Below are positions 44,423 through 57,180 of a stretch of 64,000 bases of DNA, piece after piece. The stretch's first letter is position 1, and the number at the start of each line of letters is the position of its first letter. The notes beneath the pieces are model-generated. The model worked only from the letters and a program-made list of their open reading frames with translations, was not told the DNA's origin and made no database searches. A program made the translations under genes and the position numbers. Location: positions 29,338,917-29,402,916 of the forward strand of contig OX422221.1 of NCBI GenBank assembly GCA_949130495.1, given 5' to 3'. This DNA comes from Sambucus nigra (taxonomy: Eukaryota; Streptophyta; Magnoliopsida; Dipsacales; Adoxaceae).

Positions 44423-44962
44423 TAGGGTTGCAAACGAACCGAGTTATTTGTGAACGGCTCGAGCTATATTCGTTTGTTAAGCAAACGAATCGAGCTTGAA
44501 CACGATTTTGAGTTCGTTTAAAAAATTGCAATCATTGGTCTCAACTAGTGCTCGGGTTTTAAGGCAAAAACGAGCTTAATTAGAGATCTTAAAATCAAGT
44601 TGCTCGAGCTCAGCCCTTGTTCGGCTTGTTTGTTTAGTAAATAAATCGAGCTCGAACATTATTTCGAACTCGTTTAATAAACGAGCTTAGCTGAGTTCAA
44701 ACATAATTTTGGATCGAACATAATCGTTTGAGACAAGTTCGTAAAATGAATGAGACAATCTTAAACAAAATTTTAAAGTTCGTTACTTTATTCAGATCGT
44801 CACATACTAAATTAGTGTAAAATAGCCAAGCTATTCGAACGCAAGTCGTATTCGTTTTCTTAGAAGCTCGTTCGAGTGCGGATCGTATATAAATGAACCT
44901 AACGTGAACATACTTTTAAGCTCATTAACATATACAAACCAAGCTCAGTTCGGCAGACCTCA
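44423..44962. mobile_element. Probable decayed hAT-type non-autonomous element
   Basis: Begins TAGGGTTGCAAACGAACCGA and ends with the imperfect inverse CTCAGTTCGGCAGACCTCA. The interior is built of GAGCTCG / CGAGCTC / AACGAAC words repeated in both orientations, as in many hAT MITEs. No clear 8-bp target duplication was found. Confidence 0.5.
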
Positions 44963-45520
44963 TTTTCCCCTAGTCATTGGATATGTGTTTATCAATTAAG
45001 AAAATGGTATGATTAAAAGCACGCCAAATTACCATTCTAGCACTCCAAAATAATATATAGTGACAGTTTTTAATGATCTTTTTGTGACACTTTTAAACTT
45101 TTAATGACACTGTAAGGAGTGCGTTAGTTCTTTTTTTCTCTTTTTTGTCCTAATTTTTATATATTAAAGAAAATTAAAATTGTTTTGTTCTTATCCTTTT
45201 TTCGTTTTGATTTTTATTTACTAAAAAAATATTTTTTCCTCTCTTCCTTCCACTTTTTATTAAAAATAACAAATAGTGTTTTTATATTAGATGGAGAGAG
45301 GGTTTTGGGTTTACATGTGGTGAGAAGAATACTTTTAAAAAGGTATGTTCAAAGAATCGAAAGTAGTTTACTGGTTGCACATTAGAGAGGTGAATTAAAC
45401 GAAATAAATGTGTGCAAGCACAATTCCCTTATAATGTTAATGCTTCCTTTATTTTTATATTACTGTTTTCTTTGTTACTTCCATCGAGTTTGTGATCTCC
45501 CTCCAAAAGTTATTCATGGA
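44963..45520. other. AT-rich spacer, no feature
   Basis: Nothing recognised; T-rich runs give short phenylalanine-rich frames. Confidence 0.35.
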
Positions 45521-46037
45521 GAATGTAGACCAGGTTGCGAATGTTCAACTAGATATGATGACCATCCTAGCCCAACTCAGTACTAAGATTGATAACTTTC
45601 CGAAGAAAAATCCTGAATTTGACCCCTCTACCTAAATCAAGTCCATCGAAACACCCAAAATGCCTGCAATCTCACTAAAACCCCTCAAGGCTTGCCCATC
45701 TTTTCCCCTGCATCTTACAAGCTTCATTGATTAAGCTATGTCACTCCTTACCCGAGCATGCATTATCGTTCGTACCAACTCAGAAAGAGAGAGGAATGGA
45801 ATTACTTATAGTTCTAGACCAGCTTCGAAAGTTCGAGCTGAAATTTTTCACAAAAATGACTATTGACTACGAGAGGTTCAAGGGTTTATTTATGGAAGCC
45901 CGAAAGTGGGCCCAAGATTCAGATGAATGAGTTGTGCCCGTAGAAGGATTCAGCCTAGATGACATCATACGAATCATGTCATATGTGTTCCTTCAGAAGA
46001 GAGATATATCCAGTGTCTCCGAGTTGCTTATAATCCT
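45521..46037 (+). pseudogene. Retroelement gag-like remnant, left flank of the large Gypsy insertion
   Basis: Translation from about 45517 begins ENVDQVANVQLDMMTILAQL and is soon broken by stops. Similar decayed coding sequence resumes right of the insertion at 60592. The two look like one older element split by the 46038-60586 insertion, but I could not prove continuity. Confidence 0.4.
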
Positions 46038-48052
46038 TGTGGGAGCCCACTTTTTACAAGACCGTGAGAGTAGCCGACCAAGATAACTTGAGTTATTTGG
46101 CCCGGCTCAAATCATGGTCTAACTTTGACACGGATAGTTTAGTTAGAGAAGGATACTCACATATGTGGTCAAATTAGCCTCCAAGAATCTCGATCGAGAT
46201 ATTCAAGCACCTCATGGCCAATCCACGAACTATGATGGAGTTCCTTAAATAACTCAGACTCTGTAACCAACATATCTATAAATTGTACACCCTGACCCGG
46301 GGTAAGGGGAAAAATTGTAATCGTTGAGAGACACTTAATAGAAAACAAGTAACCTTTCCGTGGACGTAGTCAAGTTGCCGAACTATGTACATCGTGTAAT
46401 ACCCCGTATTTTCTATGTATTTATAATTTAATTAGGTATGGAATTTATTGAGAAAAATGCGTCATATTTAAATTGCGCGAGTGAAGTAAATTGATGAGAT
46501 TAAATAATAAATGCGATTATTATATATTAATCGATAGATAGATATTGATTAATATTGTGATAAAAGATTTACCAAGGGTGAATGGTAAATAATTAAGGAT
46601 TAGTGTTATATGGCATAGCAAATGATATGTGCGTATTTGAATTTATCTCACCAGGAGTCGCGTGTAGACCAATTTGAGGTGAGAAATAAGAAATATATTT
46701 TAAGTGACTCGTATGATAATTTAGAGGCCACGGATGACTCAGATAGGGTTAAAATAGTCGAAAAAGTGGACCATGGGGTATAGTTTGGGTCTCGGGTCAA
46801 TTTTAAATCAAGTCGTCACCTATTAAGGACATTAATAGAGGTTAAGGGACTTACGAAATTTTAAGTGTTATATAAGATGTTTAAGACTTGAGCCTAGGGT
46901 TAGAAATGGTTAAAACCAAGAGGGGTCATTAGAGAGAAGGGAGAGACAATTTCCAAAGCTTAAAGAGGAGAATTTGTGAGAGATTCAAAGGCGTTCTTAC
47001 ACCACAAACCATTTGGGAAGGAAGGATTGAGGAAAAGGCAATCAAAGCGCCTTCATCAACACGAAATCAGACCCTACAGTACAAAGGCAAGTGTTTATTG
47101 CAATTTCTTTGAAGTTATAATGCCCATGCTATGAGGGTTTACTCATTGATTGATGAAATTATCATTTTGAGAATAAAAGAATGATTATAATACATGTTTG
47201 GGTAGGAATTTCATGTAGATAGATTGAATATCTGTAGAGGACAAGATATCTGAGATTATATGTTGACAATCACGAATTTTATCTGGGTTTTAAAGGAATT
47301 TTAATGGAAAATCTTAAAACCTAGGGTTCTTAATGATTAAATGTTTTAATTCAATCTTGATAAGGAATTGTTATGATTTGATGAAAAAAATCACATTAGA
47401 AATATTCCTAATGCATGTATAAATCATTAGAAACAATTGGTTTGAAGTTTGGTGAAGTATCATGGGGTTATAGGTGTGTTAATGGTGGAAAAATGCACCA
47501 GCGAAATGGAGAAGACGAATTACAGACCGATGAACTGCTTCGGTTCAAGGGGAGAACCGGTTCTGTCTCCAGAATACTTATAATTCCTCTTTTTGGCCTA
47601 GTTCCTCTAAACAGTTATGGTGGAAAACTTTCAGAACCTTGTTAGGATAATGAGGGGATTATTTATACTACAGCAGGCCTACATGGGATTGATAGTTTAG
47701 TTTGATTGAAGGGAATTAAGAGGAGAGTGAATTGGGATGTATTGTGTCGAAATTTCTCAGAGAGAAAGATAACGAACGTAAAAGATTTGCGAATGAATTA
47801 ACAAAAAGACTAGTAAGGTAACTTAGGCTTAACTACTAAAATTTACAAAGGGGTAACTAGGACCCTTAGGGTTGCGTGAATGCTCAATAAATTACAAGGG
47901 TGTGATAAATCATAACATAATAGTATGGTGAGTATAAGAGAGAAGGATACTACGTACTTAATCTGAATAGTGGGGTTGTGTGTATACCTACTGAATTACG
48001 TATAGGTGAAGTGAATTCATATGATGTACTTGCATGTGTTTTTTATTGGTAT

Positions 48053-48172
48053 GTTCGATGAGACATTCTGAACCACGTTCGAGGAGCCATACCGAACCAT
48101 GTTCAATGAGACATTCCGAACCACGTTCGATGAGACATTTCGAACTAAGTTCGAGGGGACATTCCGAACTCA
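48053..48172. repeat. 24-bp minisatellite, five units
   Basis: Five tandem 24-bp units of the form GTTCGATGAGACATTCCGAA + CCAC with a few substitutions each. Because 24 is a multiple of three, a minus-strand frame reads an eight-residue repeat (SECLIEHG-like), which is probably fortuitous. Confidence 0.9.
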
Positions 48173-48305
48173 TAAATCCTTGGTGTGTAAAATAAGGACA
48201 TTATAGTGAAGTATACAATTTATGGTATATATATTGTGTGTGAAATATATACCTTATGATTATTTTACTTTAAGAGATAGTAGACTGGCAGATGTGATAT
48301 ATATA

Positions 48306-48366
48306 CTTAATTTACTTTCTTAGATATTCACCATTTATCTTTAAGCTGTTCATTAATTCTCTCTAC

Positions 48367-48406
<40 letters not shown>

Positions 48407-48467
48407 GTAGAGAGACTTAATGAACAGCTTAAAGATAAATGGTGAATATCTAAGAAAGTAAATTAAG
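48306..48467. repeat. Near-perfect palindrome with TA core
   Basis: The left arm, CTTAATTTACTTTCTTAGATATTC onward, is the reverse complement of ...GAATATCTAAGAAAGTAAATTAAG on the right. The arms are about 65 bp with very few mismatches around a (TA)n centre at 48370-48402. It lies inside the solo LTR. Confidence 0.9.
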
Positions 48468-49414
48468 TAGTGAGACTTAATTATGAAGATGTTAATATAA
48501 CATATGTGAAAATAGTACATAGTACATAGTAAATAATTAACATATGAGAAATGTTAATAAAATGAATGTACTGTATGGATGGCACGGGGAACTTAAAAGT
48601 GTAGATAAGTCTAGTTAATTACTTATGTTTAGTTTGCTCGGGTAGTATAGCTAGGTGGACTAAGTATAGAACGTTAGGCGTGCACTATAGATGAGAGGTG
48701 AGGATGCTCAAGAGAGTGCTTGAAAGCATAATATGTGTAATCAATAACTGATTTTTATTGCGATAAATTACTTGTTAAATATTTTCAAAACGTTTTATGT
48801 TCTAACACTTGCTATAAAAAAATTTAAAAACCTTTTAGGTGTCCAGCCACAGGGATGTCAAGCGTGACTTCTTTCCAGGGACTCGGAGCTGCAACACTGT
48901 GGATGCTGACATGATTTATTTTGATTAGGCGTTTCCCCTTATTCAGATCTAGTGTAGGATTCCATTTTGATATTTCTTGTATGGATATGTTGTCCAGTGG
49001 CAATTTTCAGTTATTTAGATTTATTTTTATGATGGAGTATTTGTTTTAGATTTTAGCCGGCGGTTAATTCGGCAAACCTTGATTTCATTTATATATTGTG
49101 ATGATTGGATTCTATTATATTGTGAATGGTTAATTTAGTTCAATTTGGTTCTTCTATTTGTTGTTAAGAAAGATAAAATTTGGCACCGGTCTAATTTCAC
49201 TTAGGTGGTTAGTAAGATAAAAGAAAAAATTTTCGACAGTGATGCTAAGAATGAACCACAAGAGAAACCTGTTTTAATTTTAATAAAAGCCTGATCAACC
49301 ATTATTTAAATTATACGGGGTGTCACACATCGTTGTTGTTTGTGATTTAATTTACTTTCTGCCTTTTGTGATTGATTTCATTAATCTTTTACTGTGAATT
49401 TTTCTGCACTCACA

Positions 49415-50600
49415 ATTGGCACTGTTTGTGGGAAACAACTTGTGTTCCTATGAAAGCATTCAACACCCAAAAGCCAGCAATGTCTCACCACATAAGCAAC
49501 ATTCCACAAGCTGGTGATGTTCAGGAAGAGCCAGCCCCTAACCCCTCCCAGGGTTAGGTCTAAAATTCGCCAACATTCAAACCCAAGGTTTCGCCAGGAA
49601 AGGCAACCTTCAGAAGGGAGTTATGGACCTCCAAGGTCAACTGAGATTTCTAGACTGGTCGATGCTTATGAAGCCCGACTTCAAGAACAGGAAGAGAAAA
49701 ATCGACGCCAAGAAGAAAAAAATGCTCGCCTTAATAGGCGACTTGAAAGAATTGAGAGAGATATCCTAAGAAACACAAGGCGACGGCGAGACAGAACTCT
49801 TAGCCCTTAGGGGGAGATTCCCCCAGTCGAGGAAGGAGTACTAGGTGTGACTAGTAAAGAACCGAACATGATAGATCAGATCGTGGACACCAGGAAAGGC
49901 GTCATAGGAACAATGATCGACCAAGTGAGGATTTGAGGATTCCAGTCTATAGGAAGATGGACCAACATCTGACGCATCGAGGAGTCAGATCGACTAGAAA
50001 GCTTGCTAGAAGAGCTCTAAACTCTCATATAAAAAAAAACTTTTCAAGGGAAATTGAATGTGACGAGATCCCCAAGAAGTTCGATGTCCCCATGTTCAAG
50101 ATCTATGACGGGAAAATAGATCCCATAGATTATGTTAGGTAATATCGAAACGCAATGACCTTATGGAGCCACAATGGCGCACTGATGTGCAAGTACACTT
50201 TTAGCATACACGATGTAGCACATAAGGGGTTTTAGAGGCTCCCATACAGGTCGATCAAGAACTTCACAGCATTAGCATAGGCTTTCACGACACGATTCAT
50301 AATGAGCAGCTCCCATCCTAAGCGGATGGATGCACTGCTCACTATGAAGAAAAAGCCTTAGGAAAACCTCAGAGATTACGCCAAAATATACGGGGAGATA
50401 TTTAATAAGACCGAGGGCTTCTCGAAGAAATTTACCATAGAATTCTTCAAAATTGGCTTGCCAACAACCTCTTTAGTGCACTAATCTCTCACCAAGAAGT
50501 TTGTCATAAACATCAATGATCTTACGGCCTCTATTGAGAAGTACACCAAGGTCGAAAATGTGGTCCATCCTAATGGGGAGACAATGGACGGGTAAAGGCG
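49415..50600 (+). pseudogene. Gag of the large Gypsy element (decayed)
   Basis: After the primer region the gag N terminus (MSHHISNIPQAGDVQEE, 49482 on) shifts frame into RFRQERQPSEGS and a charged coiled coil (EARLQEQEEKNRRQEEKNAR). The retrotransposon gag core follows: PKKFDVPMFKIYDGKIDPID, then YRNAMTLWSHNGALMCKYTF, LPYRSIKNFTALA and LRDYAKIYGEIFNKTEGFSK. Several in-frame stops and frameshifts are present. Confidence 0.75.
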
Positions 50601-53240
50601 AACAAGAGGATAGAGAGGAATAACACCTAAAAAAAGGGAAGCAAGAACGAGGGCAAGAATGGCTCCAGAGGTGAAGGTAAGAATGAACCCTCCAAGGTGT
50701 TCCAGGCTATTAACATTGTCTTTAAGGAACCTATTTATAAGATTCTCACCAAGATAAAGGATAAACCCTTCATCAAATGACCCAAGAAGATGGGTGGAGA
50801 TCTGACTAAGAGAAACAATGCACTAAAGTGAGCACTACATAAGGAAGGTGGTCATCGAATCGAGAATTACAAAGCTTTGAAGTCATATCTGGAGGAGCTA
50901 GTTGAGGCAGGACACTTTAGCGAGTATGTTGATAAGAAAATAGAGAAGGTCGCAGCCAATGGCAACCAGAAGCCAGACAATATCCTCGATGATGATCCAG
51001 GACACGAGTTTACATTCATTCATGGGGCATCAAACCTCAAATATATTTAAGGCAATTCTATTAGAATGAAATTTAAGAAGGTGACTGTCGTGATAAAAGC
51101 TTTTCAGATCGATCTAGCCAAGAGTCAACTTGAAAAGTGTCGGCGACTAGAAGATATTGATTACACGAAGTACATCACGTTCACCGAATAGGATTTGGTC
51201 GGAGTAAGGACCCCACATCATAATGCATTAGTAATCACACTCAGGATTGCTAACTGGGATGTCGATAAGCTACTAGTAGGACAGGGAAGTTCAATCGAAG
51301 TGATGTATCTGGACCAGTTCCATAAGCTGAAACTGAATGTCACAGACCTCAAATAAGCCACTATTCCATTGGTTGGCTTCGTAGGAAGGATTACCATGCC
51401 ATTGGGAAAGATCATCGTGCCACAGGGAACATCTTAAAGTTAATTGAGTTCTTTATTGTGGACATCGAGTCCCCATACCATGCTATTTTGGGCAAAGAAT
51501 GGCTTCACTCCATGAGAGCCATTCCATCCACTTATCATCAAAAGTTAAAATGCATTACAGATCGTGGAATGGTAAAAATTTATGGTGACTAGGCTACAGC
51601 CCAAAAATGTTTCATCGAAGTCATCCGCCCGAAGAAATAGAAAAAGAAAGAGCCTGAGAACGCCCAGGAGAAAGCCCAAGAAAGAGTTGCTCTCTCTAAA
51701 TAATAACTACGGTATGGTTGACCAGGGATGGAAAAAACCAGGGTCTATGTCGCATACAGGGTTGTTGAAAGCCTTAAAGAAGTTATAACCGATGATAACT
51801 TGACAAAAATGAAGTTTTTTTTAGATCCACTCTTACCGATCAAGATAAAAGGGGAAATTGTTGCACTTCTTAAAAATAATATATATGTTTTTGCATAGGA
51901 ACTTTACGAGTTTTCTATGATTGACCCCATCTTAGCATTCTACCACCTACATATCGATCCTACTTTTAAGCCCATCGTCTAAAAGGCTCGCCAAACATCT
52001 CCCGAAAAGACAAGGCGGTAGAGAAAGAGGTAGGGAAGCTATTGGATGCAAATTTCATCAGGGAAGTTCAGTTCCCTGTATGATTGTCCAACCTAGTGGT
52101 AGTTCCCAAGAGCAATGGAAACTGGAGGGTTTGTATTGATTTCACTAACTTGAACTGAGCACGTCATAAAGATAGCTTCCCTCTCTTGGAGATAGATCAA
52201 TTGCTCGATGCCACAACGACACATGAAAGGATTAGCTTCCTTGACACTCAAGATATCATCAGATACCCCTACACGGGCCTGACCAAGATAAGACCTCCTT
52301 TATAACCTCAGTTGGTTTGTACTGCTATAAGGTCATGCATTTTGGCCTCAAGAATGTAGGAGCAACTTACCAAAGATTGGTAACCAAAATTTTTAGTAAA
52401 AAAATGGGAGAGGGAATGTAACTATACATCGAAGACATGCTCGTCAAAAATAAAAACAAGGTCGATCACCTCTCAAACCTAGTAACAACCTTCGAAATCC
52501 TCAGGAAGTACCGAATAAAGCTTAATGCAAGTAAGTGTTCATTCGGGGTCTAGTCAGGAAAATTCTTAGGCTACCTAGAGGGTAAAAGGGGAATTATGGC
52601 CAACCCAAATCAAATCGATTCTATTACCCAAGTCCAGCCTCCTCAGACACTGAAAGAAGTTAAGAATCTTACTGGAATGCTCGCTACACTCAATCGCTTC
52701 ATCTCTAAGTCTTCGGAGCACTGCCGACCATTCTTCCAGCTCTTAAAGAAAGGTAAAGGTCTAGTATAGAATGAAGACTGCTTGTAAGCTTTACAATATG
52801 TTAAGTATTACCTTAGTAAGCCCCCACCGTTGGAAATCCTAGATGATGGAGAATAACTGTACCTTTACCTGGCAGTATCAAGCCATGCTGTGAGCTTTGC
52901 CTTAATTTATAAAAATAAGGGAGAGCAGCATCCGGTTTACTACGACAACAAGACGCTACTAGATGCTGAATAATGGTACGTGCCTATGGAAAATCTCGCC
53001 TACGACCTAATGATCGCTTCGAGGAAGTTGAAGCATTACTTTGAAGCTCATTCTATAATAGTAATCACCTCTTACCCACTTAAGGTCGTTCTATGAAAAG
53101 CTGACATCTCTAGGCATCTTTCAAAGTGGTCGGTCGAGATTGAAAGATTTGACATCCACTTTTAACCCAAAACGGTGATCAAGGGACAGATCTTAGCAGA
53201 TTTTGTTACTGAGTTCACAGGAGATCAGTTAGTAGATCAA
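50601..53240 (+). pseudogene. Protease and reverse transcriptase region of the Gypsy element (decayed)
   Basis: The protease-like region is weak (50900-51580; a VLLVGQGSS-like 'LLVGQGSSIEVMYLDQF' near 51270 stands where D-S-G-A/S is expected). RT starts near 52000: VVPKSNGNWRVCIDFTNLN, DSFPLLEIDQLLDAT, and at about 52421 YIEDMLVKN, where plant elements have YVDDM; the first Asp has become Glu. The thumb and connection follow (NLTGMLATLNRFISKSSEHC). Numerous stops. Confidence 0.75.
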
Positions 53241-53670
53241 CTGAACGAAGAGCAATTGGTCACATGTGATGTAATGTCTAAAGACTGCACATAGTATGTT
53301 GATGGAGCTTCAAATTCCAAGGGGAAAGGAGTATGGATTTTTCTCGTTACCCCCGAAGACACAATTATTGAGCAGGGAATTAGGCTGGAGTTTGAAGCCT
53401 CTAACAAAGAAGCTGAGTATGAAGCGTTGATCACCGGTTTGAGAAAAGCCAAACTACTGGGGGCAAAAAGCCTCAATGTATTCGGTGATTCCAAACTGGT
53501 CTCCAAGCATGTGAGTGGAGACTTTAATGCTAAAGACGACTGAATGGAAGCATACCTAAATGTAGTAAGAGGACTCATGGGAGGCTTTGAGTAGGTGAAA
53601 ATTCAATAATTCCCGCGAAGACATAATAGTCATGCTGATGCCTTAGCAACACTAAGCTCAATAATTAACT
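53241..53670 (+). pseudogene. RNase H domain of the Gypsy element
   Basis: Reads YVDGASNSKGKGVWIFLVTP, FEASNKEAEYEALITGLRKA, NVFGDSKLVSKHVSGDFNAK and, after a stop, HNSHADALATL. All four acidic metal-binding positions (YVDGA, EAEYEA, GDSKL, HADAL) are visible, making this the best-preserved part of pol. Confidence 0.75.
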
Positions 53671-53939
53671 CTGACCTGAAAAGGACAATACATATTGAGT
53701 TCCTCGCACCACCCAATATCGATCATACAGTTGTAACCGAGCAATTCCTCCTCACAAATAAAGCCCCAAGTTGGATTGATCCCATCATCAATTATTTACG
53801 GAGTGACATAATTCCAGACGACAAGAGGTCGACCCACCAAATCAAAGTCAAGGATGCTCATTTTTACCTTAGCCCTAAGGGGAACCTTTATAAGAATTCA
53901 TTTATAGGCCCCTACCTCCAGTGCGTTCACCCACAAGAT

Positions 53940-54890
53940 GTTGAGCAAGTACTTAGTGAACTTCACGAGGGCATATGTGGGAGTCACACAGGTGGAAGAT
54001 CGCTAGCCTTTCAAGCGATCAAGGAAGGATATTGGTGGCCTCATATAAAAAAGACGCTGGCACATATATTCACAAACGTGAAAAGTGCCAAAAGCACTCG
54101 CATATGGTTCACCAGCCCGTCAACAACCTGAAATCTCTTATCACTAAATGGGTTGAGGATGAACCATTGGCAAACATCCGAGACTCTGACATGACCAGGT
54201 TTATATGAAGAAACATCATAACTCGCTTTGGGATACCAAAAACCATCATCACCGAGAACGGTACACAATTCGAAAGTGATTTCTTCCAAGCTTTCTGTGA
54301 GGAGCATGACATTAAGAACCACTTCAGTTATGTGGCGTATCCCCAAAGTAATGGGCAAGCGGAGGCTTCTAATAAAACCATGATTGATAGGATGAAAAAA
54401 TAATTAGAAAAAGCTAAGGGAACTTAGGTGGATGAACTCCCTCATATTCTATGGGCCTATCGTACAACGCCTATGAGACCAACTGGAGAAACACCTCACT
54501 TACGGCATGGAGGTTGTCATCCCTCTAAAAGTAGGCCTCCCTACTATAAGCATAACATTAGCCGACCAAGGCCTCAATGATGAAGACTTACGTACTGAAC
54601 TTAACCTAGAAGATGAGAAACGAGATCTAGCCTTGATCAAGTTGGCCTCTTACCAACAACAACTACCCAAGTAGTACAACAAAAGGGTCAATCCGAGTAA
54701 ATTACAATGTCCTACAAAAAGTCCTCGGCAGTGCTGTAAAACCATCAGATGGAAAATTGGGACCAAACTGGGAAGGACCATTCAAAGTAATCAGAGATGA
54801 TCTTCAAGGAGCATATCATCTGGAAACACTAGAGGACAGGGAGATACCAAGAGCATGAAATGCAACCAATCTTAAGAAGTTCTACTTTTA
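53940..54890 (+). pseudogene. Integrase of the Gypsy element, with an internal deletion
   Basis: The zinc-binding part reads HEGICGSHTGGRSLAFQAIK, EGYWWPHIKKTLAHI and, after a frameshift, REKCQKHSHMVHQP. The core resumes at KWVEDEPLANIRDSDMTRFI, so the stretch holding the first catalytic Asp (family 'MDIVGPL') has been deleted. The second catalytic position is Glu (ITENGTQFESDFF). HFSYVAYPQSNGQAEASNKT holds the third acidic residue. The C-terminal region (MEVVIPLKVGLP, WKIGTKLGRT) is typical of Tat-like elements. Confidence 0.8.
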
Positions 54891-56569
54891 GATCTTCTTT
54901 TTCAGTAGAATTTTTAGCTTTTGTTACTTGATAAGACAATTTACAATGAATAAAGGTCGAACTGGCCCATCTATTCTCAAATTTTACATTGGTTGCTTAA
55001 TGCATCTCGATTATATCTCATTAATTTGCACTTTTTCTAATGATATATCCTTTGTGCATATTTTGAATGTTTAATGAATAGGGTTAGAAAGTTAAATATA
55101 AACACTTCGAATTACCCTCAGGCCCTCATTATTAACATAAAAGGCCTCACGAGTTTCCCCGATAATAACAGAAGCCCTACTGGGAATCCTTAGGCAATAA
55201 AGACAACTTTAGTTGGTCACCAATATTTGTTGCTTGCAAAAAAAATGCTCGGGTGGATTGCCCAGTAACCAAGGACATTCTCTCCATCATCTCACTTATG
55301 CCTAAGGAAGTGTGACGGCACGACCTAAAAGGTAAAATGAATGGAATGATACCGCTCAGGCATATTGGACTGGGAAAATGTTCAAACATATGAAAGAAAG
55401 AATTCCATCACCTAAACATCATTTAGTCGGTCATAAAAGCCCAAAATGATTTAAAATAAGTACGAGTCTATCTAAAGACTACAATCGGCCAATCAATATC
55501 ATTTTGGTCAATAAAAGTGCTAAGTAACCTACGAGCATGTAAAATCAAAATATGTTTAGTCAGCACACGCTCAAAACATAAGAAAGTTCTTTATTAACAA
55601 TGCATTATACAATCACAAGACCAAAAAGAGATACACCAAATCCTAAGAGGAGCTAGGGTGTCGAGCAAGATACTCTATTACAGCTGCCCTTTGACCATCG
55701 TCTGGCTTTGGAGCAAATTATTTGACATTTTCGTCGAGATCCCGATCCAAGAGTTGGGGAGGAATAACATCAGTCGGAATCCATTCACCGTCTTTCGAAA
55801 AAGGATTATGGCTATAGGCAGAACATTCAACTTGGTACTTGTACCAAAGCTTGGATTCTTTTGGAGTTCTCGCTTCTTTAAGAGCGCTCAATCATCCCCG
55901 AGTAAAAGCAATGCTTTCAGCCTCCTTATATTTATTGGGGCATCTGCCCAACCAGCATTACAACCTTCCCCCCCATACCTCTTTGGGTCCTACCTTAAAG
56001 GAGTATCTCAGCTTCTTGACATTATCTTTTAATACTCTTATAAAAGATTTCAAGCTCACCACCTCTTTTCACAGAGCATTATTTTCAGAGTGTAGGACCT
56101 CGCCCACTTGGTTGACCTCAGTCCTCACTAGAAGTTGGGCCCTCAGGGAATTAACTTCCTCTTACATGGAGGCCCCTATATCCTCCATATCTTGGAGGTC
56201 ATCCTTTAGTTTTGCAATCACTTCAGTCTGGTTTTTATATTATTCGTTCCTAGCTCTTAGTGACTTGTAGATTTTCATGAAGGATTTGTGAGGTTATAGG
56301 CTGATATCAGGTCCATGAATTCTCCCCACTTGATAATTGGGAGAAATATAGCGATCTAAATCAACAGACTACAACTAATACATATCAAACCAGAAGCAAG
56401 TATTAGCATAAACGCAAATAAATGAACACACGAACAAAGGGATAAATGTCATTATTACATAAAATGAAAGAAGGTTACTGGCCAGTATATGAAGTTCTCA
56501 AAATAAGGGTACAAATAATGAAAACTTGAATTATACAAGGAAAATGGAAACTTTTATTCTATAAGAGCC
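54891..56569. other. Post-integrase spacer of the Gypsy element
   Basis: Non-coding or antisense-decayed sequence between integrase and the antisense ORF. Minus-strand frames around 55400-56270 are broken and unrecognised. Confidence 0.4.
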
Positions 56570-57180
56570 TTAGTTTTTCACCTGATCTTCCCCAACTTTG
56601 GTCTTCTCCTTGTCGACCACTTGTTGTTCCTGGTCAGCACCAGTACTCCCGCCAACTGCAGTAGGAACGATCTCAGTCTTACCCGCAGCTTGCTCGCCGC
56701 CTTCTCCTTCTTCTTCTTCTTCTTCTTCTTCTTCTTCTTCTTCTTCAATGTAAAGGTCAGGACCAGGAGAATGATGGTCAAAGAGTTCATAACCTGCAGG
56801 TGTAATAACAACCTTCAAGCCCTGGTCTAATCCCTTATTAAAGGAGACCTTGCAGGCATAATCCATTTGGCATTCAACATCCTCATAAGCTTTGAAGAAA
56901 CCTTCACGGTAGTTGTGATCCTTGTCTTGAGAAAGGTCGCTCTCCAGTTTGGCTACCTTGTCAATCAACTCTTTGTTAGCCTCTACTAATTCAGACTTCT
57001 CAGTAATTACTGCCTTCTGAGCAGCCCCCAAAGCATCATAGGCCTTAGAAATCTCTTTATTTTCATGCTCTCATGATCGAAGAGCATTGACAAGGGCCAC
57101 CTTCTCGACCTTCAGGGCCTTTTTCAACTTTTCCACCCTTCTGAAGCTGTCAAAATGATTATCCATAAGGGTAGTGAAGT
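56570..57180 (-). pseudogene. Antisense coiled-coil ORF of the Gypsy element
   Basis: On the minus strand an upstream stretch reads LMDNHFDSFRRVEKLKKALK and, after one stop, continues as GAAQKAVITEKSELVEANKE, KVAKLESDLSQDKDHNYREG, FFKAYEDVECQMDYACKVSF, then a poly-Glu tract from a (CTT)n repeat (about 56706-56746). Tat-lineage elements commonly carry such an antisense gene between integrase and the 3' LTR; its function is not established. A further antisense piece lies at 58640-58490 (KYVKEFRYKYNILEWV...FEKWTRGTRFIPC). Confidence 0.6.

Larger units (their letters stand above)
46395..49327 (+). mobile_element. Solo LTR (2933 bp, chromovirus/Tekay-like) nested in the Gypsy 5' LTR
   Basis: Starts TGTAATACCCCGTATTTTCT and ends ACGGGGTGTCACA, the terminal signature of plant chromovirus LTRs. 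CATCG flanks it at 46390-46394 and 49328-49332. Removing it restores the surrounding LTR. A TATA-like TTATATAAG lies near 46870. No internal retroviral sequence is present, so it is a solo LTR left by LTR-LTR recombination. It contains a 24-bp minisatellite and a palindrome. Confidence 0.88.

Noticed and set aside
48053..48172. CRISPR-like repeat array
   Set aside because: Units are directly abutting 24-bp tandem repeats without spacers in a plant LTR.
54041..54358. Minus-strand frames across the integrase region
   Set aside because: Shadow frames of the plus-strand integrase remnant.
56621..56830. Plus-strand frame with a long poly-Phe run
   Set aside because: Reverse of the polyglutamate tract in the antisense ORF; simple repeat.
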